Of a stretch of DNA of 64,000 nucleotides, positions 35,925 through 48,667 are shown piece after piece; the first letter of the stretch is position 1; each line of letters begins with the position of its first letter. The stretch is from the NCBI GenBank assembly GCA_928212115.1, contig CAKMRJ010001112.1, positions 405,755,610-405,819,609 of the forward strand, in the 5' to 3' direction. The stretch comes from Lactuca virosa (taxonomy: Eukaryota > Streptophyta > Magnoliopsida > Asterales > Asteraceae). The position numbers and the translations under genes were made by a program. The notes beneath the pieces are model-generated. The model made no database searches, had not been told where the DNA came from, and saw nothing but the letters and a program-made list of their open reading frames with translations.

Positions 35925-38867
35925 TTGTTCCAAAAACATGATAATAATATCATCAAGACATTTCCAAGAAATGTATTTTATTTATAAAACTCGGGATGTT
36001 ATCGTCAATATAAGAAACATAAGAATAAATGAAGACTTACAACATTTCTTTACACTAATAGTCTACATCTCCTTGAATCTCTCAGCAGATACATATATCA
36101 TCGTATATAATTTCTTGTGATACAATAAACTGAGTGGGTCAGGTTGGGAAACCTGGTAAGTACATAGGGTTTTCAACCCACAATAATATAGTTATTATAT
36201 TTAATTATCAAACCATTAATCCCAATTACCCATCCCTGTTTTCTTATCTATTCTTCCCTAGGGTTATATCCTAAGGGTCATCACCTACATCGTATTGACT
36301 TATCATCTCCTATATCAAATGGGCACGAAGTCCATCGCTTCTAGTGTTTATCTAATAGGCACTAAGTTCATAGCTGCCAACGTTTAACTAATAGGCACTA
36401 AGTCCATAGCTGTCAATGTTTATAGGCACGAAGTCCATCGATGCCAGTGTTCTACGAGACTGTCATCAATCAGTCCGGTAGTCATCACCTATTTATCACC
36501 AATCTAACATCACCTATTTCTCATCACCCGTCAGTACCCAATTCATGTTATAAGTGTAAAATACTTATATAATTAAATCAATTAAATATCATCTGATATT
36601 GTTTTATCTAACACATATCACATTCGACATAGATAATAAGCACATAAGCATGTAATTATCTACATATTTTATATCTATGTGTAAGATGAAAGGAACCATG
36701 CACTCACTTGTTAAAGTGATGACTCGAAACTTGGACAGAGCTTCGCTTCTAGAAATCGACATTGCCTTTGATGTGACCTAGTATCATTATCACTAAGTTT
36801 TAGTCTAACATTCTACGCGACTATAGATAGTCTAGACCTATCAATCATTCCAATGAACACTGATAGTCTAAATAAGGATCAGCCAGGCAGGGCAGTTGGG
36901 AGGCAGGATCATTTCGACATAATAGCTTTTTCTGAAATCCAACAACCAAGCCAACATGACCATTCTATACACCTCTCCCATACGTAGATCAATCAGTATA
37001 ACGACATGGAATTACTGATAAATCTTATTTATAGGTTCATAATGACGACTTATGACTTATAAATATAAGTTACACAGAAAAGACTAGAGTGTAGCTTAAC
37101 TTACAGAGGTTCTTCCTGACAGAAGTTATGAAATTGAACTGGCAGAGCTTCTACTCGCTAACTACTACTTCTTCAGGGATCGCAGGGCTTCGCCGAAGGC
37201 TAAAATTAAGGGAAATGGGCTAAAATTGAGAGCATTTTCAGAGAGAGGATGATGGGGAGCGAGGAAGCAAATGAGCAGCCGAAGTCTATTTATAGCACAA
37301 CTGCATGCTGTGCCTAATGTGCACCGCGCAGACCTGAGACGTCGCTCCTCCCATTTTTCTTCCAGATGTCGCAAATGTGGTGGTACACGCCCCACCTTCT
37401 AGAAGGTGTGTGCCGTGCAACCCACCTGCACGTGGTGCTTCTCGGAAAAATTCATAAAATTATATATTCTTCATACGAGCTCCGTTTTCGACGTTCTTTA
37501 TATCCCCGGAAAGCTCTTGACGATATCTACAATTTACGTTTAGACTCCCTCAGCTAATTTTGACCTTTTTTAAAGCTATATTTTTAACAGACTTAGACTG
37601 TTAAAGTCCGTTAAAAATCCATAACTTCCTCATATGATATCCGTTCTCAATTGTCTTTATATGGACGGAACCATATGGACGAGATCTTCAACCCTCGTTT
37701 AGATTGCTTTTCCTAAAAATCAACTGATTTCTACTTCGGTTTCTGAGCCGTATACTACTACGTTGAAACTTCTAGAAATCCTAACTTCCTCTTACGAATT
37801 CAGATTTAGACGATATCTATTTGCACAAATTCTCTTTTACGATATCTACGACTTTTGTTTATTAAGGCTAATAAGCAACCTATCTCCAACTCACTATTTA
37901 CAACATACTGTTTGAATGCGAAACTCCGGAAGGTCATTACTTCTTCGCTCGAAGTCGGATTTGGGCATTCTTTATATGTACGAAATCCTCGTCACATATA
38001 CTATAATTTGGTTAAGATTATTTATCTTAAATAACCCATCTTTAAAATTCATTATTATGGATTATAATAACTTTATTGCCTAGCCCAAATTTGCAGGTGT
38101 TACAATTATCTCCCCTTAGGATGATTACGTCACGAAATCATCAACAAAACAGGACTTGTATAATGATTTCACACATTACCTTTCCATCCTAGGTGGTAAT
38201 TGTAATTCATATGTCCTTCTATTGCTAGACTCTTGCCTCTAAGAGTTGAATGCTTACCCCTAAAGGTATCTTCCTTCATGTTCTAATGTGATACTACCAC
38301 ATCTTTGTAGGTAGCTTTCCTAGCTACTGGCTACTTAATCTTAATGATGACTGTGATATGTTTATCGATCGCATCGATCTTTTCCTGCTTCAATCTTTGA
38401 CCAAATTCGGACACACTTCATAGATTAGTCGGGCTCGATTCGATATGATTATTAGGGTCGGACAATATTTATCTTCGTAGTCATTACCGAAACAAAGGTA
38501 ATGATGGAAATGAACAAAATAGCTTGATTACTTAGAGATTTAGTAACCTTGTGACTTTCCATGATCCAAGTGTGAGTCCTGTGCTTTCGGTAGTATAGGT
38601 CTCTACTACCTTTCACATATACTTATACTCGTCCCAAGTACTGTCTCACAGTCTCCAAGTCATCATATAAGAAAACCACACAGAAATTCAACGTATAAAA
38701 AAATTTAGGAAATTATATTGCCTTTTGAATGATTACGAGATTTATTTATGCCTATTACATAACCTAATACTAACAATCTATCTTCTTCATGTCCCAAACT
38801 ATGGATAAGCCGCTCTCTATTCTCAACCTATTTCTGCTTCGTCGGGGATCATATGATATGTCATTGC

Positions 38868-39671
38868 TGTTGGATTAGTGTTTAAGCCCATAACTATTTT
38901 GGTATGTACTTGACCCGATTGCGAGCATGGTCCTTTTGGGTTGCCTTCACCAAAGCAACTTGATAGGATGATTTGTGGAGAAAGAGATTAATTATGATTT
39001 ATTAATATATTATATGAATAATATATTAAAAAAGAAATCATATTATTTAATTAATAATAGTCAAGAATTAATGAGAACTAATTTTGTGACTAAAAGACAT
39101 TAATTAAATAAAAGGGACTAGAACTGTCAATTGTGTGATAGATGAATATTGGGCTAATGGACTCCATAGAGGATGGAGTGGACGAAATCTATGGGGAAAC
39201 CCATTAGAATTCGTCCAAGGCCTCTAAGGAGGGAGTCCATGGGTTACTTAGGGCCTAAGCAGTCAAATTAGGGTTTCCTTGTTAGATAACCCTAATAGCC
39301 TCACTATTTAAGGACCCCTAGGGCACCAAAAACGTGGGCAACTGATTCCTTAGGGTTTCTAGACGTTTTTGGTGTCTTCTCTCTCCTCCTTCTTCATCCT
39401 TATTGCTTATGGTGTTTGTGACTCCATTAGAGGTGTGACACTTGTGACACTAAGCTTTCAGAATCCAATTACAAGAAGGAATTGAGATTGTTATTGCTAC
39501 ATAACAATCAAGGTAAGATCTAAACCCTAATTCATATGTTATTTGATTCACATGCTAGATCTAGGGTTTATGGCTTTGGATGATTATTGCATGTTCATTA
39601 GACAAACTAGATCCAAAGCTTTAGGGTTTGCATGAACACCATAGGAATGTTGTAGTGCTCAAAAACCCATC
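38868..39671. mobile_element. Copia-type solo LTR (804 bp)
   Basis: It begins TGTTGGATTAGTG and ends CCCATCA. Flanks are ATTGC (38863-38867) and ATTAC (39672-39676), a 5-bp duplication with one change. It splits the Gypsy internal region. No internal domain remains. Confidence 0.75.
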
Positions 39672-40650
39672 AATTACCTTCGGCTTTGGTGACACGTTAT
39701 GCCTTGCTGCTTCATTCTTCTTTGGGAAATTTCTTGAAATATGCCCACCATCTCCACATTTGTAACACTTCTTGTCATCAAATTTTCATTCTCTAGAATA
39801 ATGACCTGTTCTTCCGCATTTGTAGCAAGTCACCTCTCCTTCGCATCTTCCTAAGTGCTTCTTCTTGAACTTTTCGCACCACCTTACCTCATTGTTATCT
39901 CCATACCTATTATCATTGGGTTCTGTTTTCGAGAGTCTTCCCTTCTTATCAAACTTCGAAGACCCTTCGAGCTTCCTTTTCTCTCCTTTCTCATCTTTCT
40001 CCAGACCCTTCTCCATAATCTGGGTCTCCATGTTCCTTGCTGACCAGATGGCCTCCTTTAGAGTCCTTGCTATTTTTACCATTGGACCAAAGTCTGCTGG
40101 CAATCCATTAGCAAACTTGTTGACCTTGGAGAGTTCAATTGGAACTAAATAAGGAACAAGCTTCATTTTCTCCGTAAAACTTGCAGCGTACTCGCTGACG
40201 CTCATCCTTCCTTTCTTCAGATTCTGGAACTTGTTGTTGATCGCCAGAAGATCCTGCTTTGAGTAGTATTGCATTTTTAGTTGCACCAAAAAGTCCTCCC
40301 AAGACATCTTACTAGATTCTCCTTTGGGCATGGTATCTAGTAGTAGCTTCCACCAGCTTAATACCCCAATCTTCAACTGTGTAACCGCGAGAATGGTCTT
40401 CTGCCTGTTGCTGCAGTTGCAACTTTCAAACATCATCTCCATCTCGGAGATCCAATCCATAACTTCCACCAGTGTTGGGCTTCCAGAAAGACTTGGTGGC
40501 TTGGATTCCATGAAATCCTTGTACTTGCAACCACGTCCACATCTCCTTCATTTGGTTGGTTCCTTCTAACCACATGAGGTTCCACACGACTGACAGTCCT
40601 ACTGTAGTTCCCTTCTTCTAACAGTTCCTCTTTCGACCCTCTTCGCACAA
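39672..40650 (-). pseudogene. Gypsy gag fragment with CCHC motifs
   Basis: The main open part (40511-39786) encodes the capsid region (VEVMDWISEMEMMFESC, LSWWKLLLDTMPKG, MSWEDFLVQLKMQYY, MSVSEYAASFTEKM). This is the retrotransposon gag fold with its typical SVxEYxxxF-like block. It then reads a basic linker and CYKCGRTGHYSRE, which has lost its last Cys, a TAG stop, and a second CYKCGDGGHISRNFP whose last Cys is also replaced. A frameshift near 40510 separates the N-terminal part. It is not functional. Confidence 0.85.
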
Positions 40651-40707
40651 CGGGTGCAATAGGTTCTCTCCCTTAATTTGTTTGTTGATCTGTATTGTTG
40701 ATATATG

Positions 40708-41030
40708 CTTCTTGATATATGTTATTATTGTGATTTATCCATGTTCTGTTTTACTGCTCACATTAACTTACTCACCCTTTCTTTGACTCATTTTGTAGGT
40801 TCTCAGAACCATATGCTCCAAACATGACTTACCCCTGTTTATGGCTTGCTACTAACTATGATCTATTTTCCTATATTTTCCTCTTCTACAGTACCTTACA
40901 TTTTGCATATGTATGATGTCATATGTATGTCGTAGTCGCTCTACCCTTTTGGAGGCAAGCTTGCCGATATCTACCTCCATCCACCATTAAGATAATGAAT
41001 GTTTGTTTAAGTTTTGTTCCAGATTTGTGG
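40708..41030 (+). other. LINE tail continuation and flank
   Basis: Continues the 3' untranslated part of the RTE-like LINE interrupted at 32102. No coding content. Confidence 0.4.
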
Positions 41031-41290
41031 GGTTAGCAAGGCGATATGAATAGTATGTTCTCAGTTCATTCTTAGTGGAGGTTGATTTAATTGATAATCC
41101 CTACAAGCTTAATTGGATTAAGTGGGTTCCTTTGAAGGTGAACAATTTTGTTTTGCGCTTGCTTATTAACATGATATCGTGGCTTGTAATCTTGTCGTGA
41201 GAGGTATACACATGAATTCTTCTTTTTGTCCTTTTTGTTTGGAAGTCGAGGAATGTATGGAGCATTTATATTTTGTGTGCAATTATTCCG
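41031..41290 (+). mobile_element. L1-type LINE zinc-binding fragment
   Basis: Plus-strand frames read NWIKWVPLKVNNFVLRLL, then after a break SSFCPFCLEVEECMEHLYFVC, the zf-RVT pattern. It is related to 20857-21785 but shorter and more decayed. Confidence 0.65.
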
Positions 41291-42327
41291 ATGATGATGA
41301 AAAAGCTTAAAAGGGTGAATCTATATGTATCATCTATTATTTATTGTTTCCATTTTAGATTTAAATCAAATGGGTATAATAACTAAGTATCGGATACAAG
41401 TGATTAAGGGTACAATATGTAAAAACTTGATGTGATTGAAATTATGAGGTGCAAAAAGTGTCATCATCAGTAATAAGTACTTATAGCAGCACATGTTTAA
41501 ATTTAAACAAGGGTTTATTTCAGTAATCAGGGTCATGCCAATGGGTAGAAGCTTGGATGATGGCCCAGAGACTCCAAACTTCTAGGGCCTCATTTTAATA
41601 TACTTGATTATGTTAGTATTGAAAAAAAACTCTGATATATCATGTATAGCAGTTGAGCGGAAAAATAAAAGAAAATGGAGCCAAAACAAAATCAGTAGAG
41701 ATGACAAGGGGCGTGCGATTCTTCTGGAATAATCATCACATTGGGAATCTCACCACAATTGATCGAAGGATTCTATGAATCAATTCTGTTTTTTCAACGG
41801 TAACAAAAGAATCGATTCATAATAAATTGATTCTGGTTTTTCACGCATCATACTGATTTTCGATTTCAGTTTTTTATTTTTTGAATTTTGTTTTCAATCT
41901 TTCTTAATACATCACTACCGATAATATGATTTCACGCATCCTTCAAAAAATTGATCTTGAATTCCTGTTAATCTGATTTTTGTCAGCCTCATTGATTCTA
42001 AGTTCTGATTCGTCTTAATCTTAACTTTAATACATTTAAATTGTAATATTTTGTTATTGTTTTTCACTTATTTCATGTTAGGTTTCTTATGAAAATTTAA
42101 CATATGTGCATTGTTTCTAATTTTTTGTAGATAACTTGAAACTTCAACATCATAAGTTTTGAAATCCTTGTTGCAGAATCATAGAAAATGATTCAAAAAT
42201 TGTTATCCTTGTTGCTTGAAAATGATTATGAAAACTATTCAGCATGACAAGTTCACAATTATAGGTTTCTTTTCATTACTTGCTTTTTCTCATTGTTTTA
42301 TAAGTTTTAAATAATAACATGTTGTCT

Positions 42328-42379
<52 letters not shown>

Positions 42380-42575
42380 TATGGTAGTGAGAAAGGGACA
42401 TAAAAACAAAAAAGTGAACTACTAATACTCTTACAAAAACGATCTAAGAATAAAATTATAAGAAGGGTCCATTTTAATAAAATAAAAACAAAAAAAGCCA
42501 TCATCCTTTACTATTTTTTTACTGTAATGGCCTCGTTTTTTTAGTTTTCCTGGGGCCTTAAATCCGACTGGATCG
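41291..42575. other. Intergenic, with (TA)n at 42331-42383
   Basis: No gene recognised. The TA tract has one G interruption. 41680-42020 repeats several GATTC-rich phrases but forms no clear unit. Confidence 0.5.
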
Positions 42576-43335
42576 TGTAAGAACCGATACTTTTAGGTTA
42601 ATTATGTTGTAGAATGTCATTTTGGTGCCAAGGGCATGTTGGTCCTTTATATGACATTAAGACTTGTGAAATTTTTTGATTATGTTTTATGCATTTATCT
42701 TGTGTTATGAAACTATTAGAATGTGATATTATGATTTAGAATGGAATGGAATTGGTAAATGAAAGTATGGAATGGTAAGGCATTGGAAAAGGAATATAAA
42801 TGAAGAATTGAGCCTCACCGCGGTGCTGTAAAGGGATTTTCTCTGCAAGGAGAACAAGGCGGTGAAATGGTGCATTCTTCGTCGTAAGTCCTATGCAACG
42901 TACTTTGGCCCTACGGTGTGGTGTGTGGGCGCCACGACGCGGTGGGAAAAGTAAATTGCTACAAAGAATGATTTCCAAGGCATGGCAAATGTCTGACCGT
43001 GATCTCATTTAAGTATCCCCGGCGTGGTAAGGACCTTGCCATGGTGCGGTTTCGAGCTGGATTAAATCCCAAGTTAGAGCTCATTTGTTCTCAAATGCAC
43101 ACCCAAACCCTAAAAAGAGGAGGCCTGAAGATTTTGGCTTCTAGAAGGCATAAAAGGGTGATTTTTTTGCTTGGGTCTAGGCAAGACCACCTCAAACCCT
43201 TGTAGTGATTGTTTTCTTTATTTTTATGCATTTGAAGGCTTTAATGGTGAAATTAGATTTTAGGGTTTTGATGCTAGATTCTTCCAAGTAATCTTGCTAA
43301 TAATGTTTGATTAAGTGTCTGGAAACTTAATCTAT

Positions 43336-43677
43336 TGTTGGGTTCAAAGCATATAGTGAGAAGTCAAAAGTAGTCAGAGTCTGTAAAGTGTCGAAAGCAA
43401 TATGGTTTCGACACATTATGTATTTATAAGACAGTTCAGTTTCGATACTTAAATGTCTAGTCCATGTAATTTTTTGTTAGTCTGTTGTACCCTATAAATA
43501 GGGTAAGTACATAGAGTAGAGGGTAACGAACTTAGCTTCATTTTCAGAATTTGTACTTAAATATTCTCTTGTACTCTTCAGACTTTAATCGAGCCAAACA
43601 CATCGTATTTAGATCTCATGTCCCTTACTGCTTTTATTGAATCTTTTGTGTTCTAAATCAATTTCTAACACACTTCA
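43336..43677 (+). repeat. Copia 5' LTR
   Basis: 342 bp. A TATA-like CTATAAATAG lies at about 43492. The LTR ends two bases before the primer binding site. Confidence 0.93.
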
Positions 43678-43911
43678 ATTGGTATTAGAGCAGGATTCAT
43701 ATCATCGATTGAAGTTTTCTCGTATTTTTGAATCGATTGTTTCGATTCAAAATTTTCCGCAGATTGAAATTGAAAAATTATTTCTATCAATTGATTTGTA
43801 TCGATTTTGTGTTTTGTGTGTTAGATCGATTGATCTCTTATTGAATTCTCGTTGATTTCTCTTTAATTCATTTCTTTCTTCTAGTTCCATACAACAACGT
43901 CGAACTTCAAC

Positions 43912-44980
43912 ATGAATACGATGACTAATTTCTCTCATATGCTTGGATCAGCAATTAAAATTCCTATGTTGATCCCAGAGTACTATGAACAATGGGCTGA
44001 CAGGATGGAGGATTATTTGAGTGGTATTGATGAAGATCTGATGAGATCCATCAGAAGAGGACCATTTAGTGAAGATATGTTAGTCATTGTTCGTATGTCT
44101 GCAACTTCTGAGGACATGATCATAAGAGGAAGCAAGATGCAGGAAAACGTTAAGAAATGTATGCATGAATTACGTGGTGCTCTTCCACCAGTAGTTTACA
44201 ATTATGTAAGAGGATGTGGAATTGAAAAGAAAATTTGGGATACTCTGAAGGAGAAATATCAAGGAAATGAGAAGACAAATAAGATTTTAATCAAGCAATG
44301 CTTGCTAGAATTGGGAGAATTCAAGTAGAAGGAAACATAATCAATCGAATTATACTATGATCGATTGAATGAATTGATCTTCAAGTGCTCTCGCTATGGA
44401 GTAACACGTTCATCACTAGAGTTCAATTTCACCTTTCTTATGGGTTTAAGAAAGGAATGGAGAAATATCAGTTTGATGATCATAACACAAGAAAGCTTTG
44501 ATGGTTACTCTCTTGAAAATATATACAATATCTTGAAAGCACATGAAAGTGAGATTCATGATATTGTTGAAGAAAGTAAATCGAGCCTGGGAGGTCCTTT
44601 GGCATTGGTGTCGAAATTTGTTGCAAAGGAATCTAAATTCGAAGAAGAAGCTAAGGATAGAAAATAAGGATTCTTATTCAATTCTGAAGATGAAGCAGTT
44701 GCATATTACTTAAACAATATGGTCAAGAAATTCTTTAAGAAGCCATTCAATGTAAAGTTTAAGAACAATTATGAAGGAAAGGGTGTATCTTCGACTGGGA
44801 AATCTGTTAAGGAAGCAGTAAAGGTAGAAAAGAAATAGATAGAGATTTCGAATGAGAAGAACAAGGAATTTAAGTTGAAGAGTGATTCTGGATATAATTG
44901 TAACAACTACAATGGTTACAATTACTTAGCGAAAGATTGTATGCTAAGAAAAGAAAGAAGAGAAGAAGGAGAAAATTAAG
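43912..44980 (+). pseudogene. Copia gag
   Basis: ATG at 43912. It starts MNTMTNFSHMLGSAIKIPML, then YYEQWADRMEDYLSGI, the N-terminal gag/DUF4219-like pattern, followed by the UBN2-type gag region (WDTLKEKYQGNEKTNK; YDRLNELIFKCSRYG; LRKEWRNISLMI). TAG at 44326, TAA at 44665 and others interrupt it. The zinc knuckle reads CNNYNGYNYLAKDC, where the second Cys and the His of the CCHC motif are both Tyr, so nucleic acid binding is lost. Acidic sequence follows from about 45060. Confidence 0.85.
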
Positions 44981-45069
44981 GACGAGGCTTATTATGTTGA
45001 GAAGCTTGAGGAGATTCACTCCCGAAAAAAGAATGCTTCACTAATTGCTAGAGGAGATGATGAAGAAGA

Positions 45070-46336
45070 GGGAACATATCAAATTTGGTCTTCAGGATCA
45101 GATGATGAGGAAATGAGCCATCCCACACATGATGCATTGTATGCGAAACTGAAGGAGATTGATGATGAGAGTGAGGATGATGATGAAGAAATAATTGCAT
45201 GGAGATGCTTTGTGTCGAAAGACAATATCAAATCACCAGTGACTACAAAAGTATGTGATCTTCTAACCTCATTTAAAATTCCTTCATCTCCTTTTAATGA
45301 TGTTTCATCTGACTTTGATAATATGTGTTCTTATCTTAATGACATGTTAATCTCCATGAGTAGTGAAGCAGAAAAGTCCAAAACTCTCTATTATGAAGCT
45401 AATAATAAACTAGAAGAAAAGAAGGGTTTAGTAGAATCTCTAGACTTAAGGATTACTAATCTTTTGATAGACAGAGACTCTATTCGAATGGACAACATTA
45501 TGCTTGTAAAACAACGAAACATTTATTGTAATACTGCAAAAAGGTTGCTGAGATACAATCTTTGATGTCGAAAGAAGTTAAAAAGCTGGAGGAGAATTAT
45601 AATGTGTTACACGGAAAAGTGGATGTTATTGCTGGTGTAGTAACTTGTTTGGTTGATTTCAACAACAAGTATTACAAAATAGTTTAAAGCTAAGTCTGGG
45701 AAGGACGAAAAGGTATTTGATAAAGTGGAGAAATTATTGTCTAAGATTCAAGAAACTTTATCAAAGGTGGATCTTTCGAATCAATCTACCGTCTCTTAAG
45801 AATCAATCTCAAAGATGGTTTCGAATATTGAGTCGAAGATCAAAGCTGAGCTGGCTCCAATCCTTAGTTTGGTACTTCGTTTACCAAAAAATGTTCCTCA
45901 TGTTGCGCAAGTCTCGCAAGGGGGAGAAAAAGGAGTTGGAGGAGTTGGATCTTCAAAAGTTTATGGTGATGATACATGAGTCGTTGTTGGGAAGGTTATT
46001 TCGACTCAAATTCCAAAAACAATCCTTATGAAGCCAATAACTGCATCTTCAACAACAACTTCTATAACAACAAATGTGTCGAGAGTTCCATTGAAAGGGA
46101 TTTCGATTAAGGAAAGTGAAGGAGGTTCGAAAAATGCTCTTGTCAAAACAACTTCAACAGTTGATCTGAAAGACAAAGGAAATGTCATTTTAATTGAGCA
46201 ATCAGATGAAGAAAATAAGAAATTACAAGCAGCAGAGTTGGAACGTCAAAGGCAGATAAATAGTATTCTTCGACAAATAGAGAATGACCCACTAGGCTTG
46301 AACAAAGGTGATCTAAAAAAAGCACTGGTGTTATGA
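45070..46336 (+). pseudogene. Acidic and coiled-coil extension of the Copia gag
   Basis: After an acidic stretch (EIDDESEDDDEE) the frame becomes heptad-rich (AEKSKTLYYEANNKLEEKKGLVESLDLRITNLL), typical of the long coiled-coil tails on some plant Copia gag proteins. Scattered stops at 45563, 45685, 45797 and 45978 break it. A Ser/Thr-rich linker and a Glu/Gln-rich helix (ELERQRQINSILRQIEND) end near 46336. Confidence 0.6.
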
Positions 46337-46339
46337 AAC

Positions 46340-47188
46340 AATTGAAATAGATGTTTTGGGGAAGAATGATGAATTTATCAAAAGACCGAAGAAGAGTTTT
46401 GAGACTGAAAATTCTGATTTCAATCAACTTGTTTTTCCAATCAATCACATGCTTTTCACATCTCCATAGTGCCACTTGGCAGATAACTTCAAAGACCAAA
46501 ATGAATATGAAAGCTTGAAGATTCACTTTCATGCGATCTTAGGAAAGAATGAAGATGATGTATGGTCTTTGGTGAAGATTGTAAAGGTGATGAAAATCGA
46601 AAAGGATACCTTGTTCGAGGGTTTGCTTCAAAACTTTTGTTATTCTGTTGTAATAGCAAACAATATGGAGTTGAGTTCACGGTTGCTGATTTTCCCTTGA
46701 TGAACTTGAATGATCTTATCTCAATTTCGAAGATATTGAGAAATATGGATGTGTCGAAGATTCTTGAGACGAATCTAAATGAATTTATTCTTGGGTTTGG
46801 TCATATTAAGGCTTATCTGGATAGCTACTATGAATACTTGGCTATTACTGACATTGATCTTGCCATGGCTATCAAGAAGACTACGAAAGTGCCACAAACT
46901 CTGGCGAAGGAAAAATTAAATATTTATGAATTTGAAGACGGAGAAATCATTCATCAGCCTTATGGTGTTGTATTCCAGGTAAAGAACAAGAGAGGGGATT
47001 TGACAAAGTTTTTGTTTCAAGTCTCTGATGTGGAAAGATATACAAATTCCCATTTTACAAATATCTTGATTCGAATCAACAATTTCAAAAAGAATGATGA
47101 TGGAGATAAGGTAGAGACAAGGAAAATTATATTGTGGTATATGGAAGTTAGAAGAGAGCTGTTACAGACGATGAAGATGATTGCATAG
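46340..47188 (+). pseudogene. Unknown second domain of the gag-only Copia element
   Basis: After a frame change in about 46590-46630, an uninterrupted frame runs to TAG at 47186. Recognisable in it: VEFTVADFPLMNLNDLISISKIL, then MAIKKTTKVPQTLAKEKLNIYEFEDGEI and a helical end (IILWYMEVRRELLQTM). The upstream frame holds EDDVWSLVKIVKVMKIEKD, which joins it by a one-base shift. I cannot match it to reverse transcriptase, integrase or protease. It could be an element-specific protein or a captured host sequence. Confidence 0.55.
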
Positions 47189-47217
47189 TATTCGTATTTT
47201 CTCACCAAAGGGGAGAA

Positions 47218-47559
47218 TGTTGTGTCGAAAGTGTATAGTGAGAAGTCGAAAGTAGTCAGAGTCTGTAAAGTGTCGAAAGCAATATGGTTTCGACACATTA
47301 TGTATTTACAAGGCATGTCACTTTCGATACTTAAATGTCTAGTCCTTGTAATGTTCTGTTAGTCCGTTATACTCTATAAATAGGGTAAGTACATAGGGTA
47401 GAGGGTAACGAACTTAGCTTCATTTTCAGAACGTGTACTCAAATATTCTCTTGTACTCTTCATACTTTAATCGAGGCAAACAGATCTTATTTAGATCTCG
47501 TGTCCCTTACTGCTTTTATTGAATCTTTTTTGTTCTAAATCAATTTCTAACACACTTCA
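47218..47559 (+). repeat. Copia 3' LTR
   Basis: 342 bp, aligned without gaps to the 5' LTR, preceded by the polypurine tract at 47206-47217. Confidence 0.93.
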
Positions 47560-48667
47560 TCTATAATTTGTATGAGGTTTTAGTGGTTGAAATCCATGAT
47601 TTGATTCTAAGGTTTTGAAACCCTAGAAATGGAAACAAAGAAGATGATGATTAGGTAGCATAATCCAGCTAAACTGAGTGTTTATTAGCTTGCTTGATGT
47701 AGTTTCACAAGTATTTGAGCAAAGGATGATCAAGTTAGGGTTTTTGTCCAAAATAAGAGTTGTTGACTAAAATCAAAAGTGATGTCTTAAAGTATTAAGA
47801 CATGTATGATGGGATTAATGTATGTAATTATTCTAGGTGGTAGCAAGGAAGGATTTGGAGCCTCTAAAAAGAAGCTTTGGAAGACTTGGTAGTTGATTGC
47901 TATTCTTCAACATAAGGTGAGTTATAATTTCCCTTTAATGTAATATTATATGTTATAGAGCATGTGTAAGCATGTGAATGTATGGATGTAACCTTTAATT
48001 ACATCATTGTTATATTTTGTTATGATACATAACCTGTGTTATGTTTATGATGTGTATGTTATGCATGCAAATAGTTCGATTAAGTGATCCATAGAAAGAG
48101 TATGTTAGAGTATGCATGGAAACAGATATGATGATGACTGATGGTTCACAACTCGGTATGTGTGTAAATGCATTGTTACTTATGTGACAAACCAGATATG
48201 TTATGTTGTTTTATGATTATGTTATAATTCATTAGACTTATAGTCTGACATATATTTTTTCCATGTCTTTAACAGGTTCTGGTAGCAAGCATTAGAGAGT
48301 GAGGACTTAGAAGCATCAAGAACTATGGACTAGACTTTTTTTTTCTGAAATTATCCTTTTTTGTTTAGTTATGGTTGTGATGTGGATAACACCCGTTAAT
48401 GTTTTGATGGGAATACTTTTAAATTTTTTTTTGAAATTCTGGATTTTGGCATCATTTATGTGCACTCTGATATTATTCCCAATATTTTAAATATTAAATG
48501 TTAATAAAAGGTACGGACTGTTGCAGACCGCCCTGTCAATAATCAATCATGAAAATGAAAAATATAATAGCCACCAGATGCTCCTCCATACCATGGACCG
48601 AAATATACATACATCCAAGTTGATATGTGTGGGAGCTACCCCTCCTTACAAAAACAATAGTTTAAAG

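Larger units (their letters stand above)
32102..38104 (-). mobile_element. Gypsy LTR, split by two later insertions
   Basis: Read on the minus strand, the LTR begins TGTAACACCTGCAAATTTGG at 38104 and ends GGGGATGTCACA at 32102. Removing the Mutator-like element and the solo LTR nested in it leaves about 2.27 kb, normal for a Gypsy LTR. A polypurine tract (AAGGGGAGATAA) lies just outside at 38105-38116, so this is the 3' LTR of a minus-strand element. Short tandem units with TAGGCACTAAGTCCATAGC occur at 36300-36450. No matching 5' LTR is present in the window. Confidence 0.8.
38105..40676 (-). mobile_element. Gypsy internal region, pol deleted
   Basis: The minus strand holds gag at about 40676-39672, then jumps to untranslated DNA (38867-38105) ending in the polypurine tract. 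Reverse transcriptase, RNase H and integrase are all missing. The element is cut at 40676, without its primer site or 5' LTR. A Copia solo LTR interrupts it at 38868-39671. Confidence 0.75.
32073..40707. repeat. 31-bp direct repeats bracketing the Gypsy nest
   Basis: TTTGTTTGTTGATCTG...GATATATG is found at 32073-32103 and, identically, at 40677-40707. A Gypsy integration would give about 5 bp, so this long duplication points to another route, such as repair or recombination. Confidence 0.85.
43336..47559 (+). mobile_element. Gag-only Copia-type retrotransposon
   Basis: Two LTRs of exactly 342 bp (43336-43677 and 47218-47559) begin TGTTG and end CACACTTCA. By eye they differ at about 27 sites (about 8 percent). 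TCTAT flanks both ends (43331-43335 and 47560-47564). The primer site TGGTATTAGAGC at 43680 pairs with initiator Met tRNA, and the polypurine tract AAAGGGGAGAA abuts the 3' LTR. Inside is a gag frame and then further unknown coding sequence, with no protease, integrase or reverse transcriptase. It depends on other elements for movement and is now broken by stops. Confidence 0.93.
42576..48525. mobile_element. Probable solo LTR split by a Copia element
   Basis: The outer sequence starts TGTAAGAACCGATAC and ends GTACGGACTGTTGCA, with flanks GATCG (42571-42575) and GACCG (48526-48530), one base apart. Without the Copia insertion and its duplicated 5 bases it is 1,721 bp. CGCGGTG-rich phrases at 42815-43030 recall the palindrome-rich LTRs elsewhere here. 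No internal domain. Supported by ends and near-matching flanks only. Confidence 0.55.
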
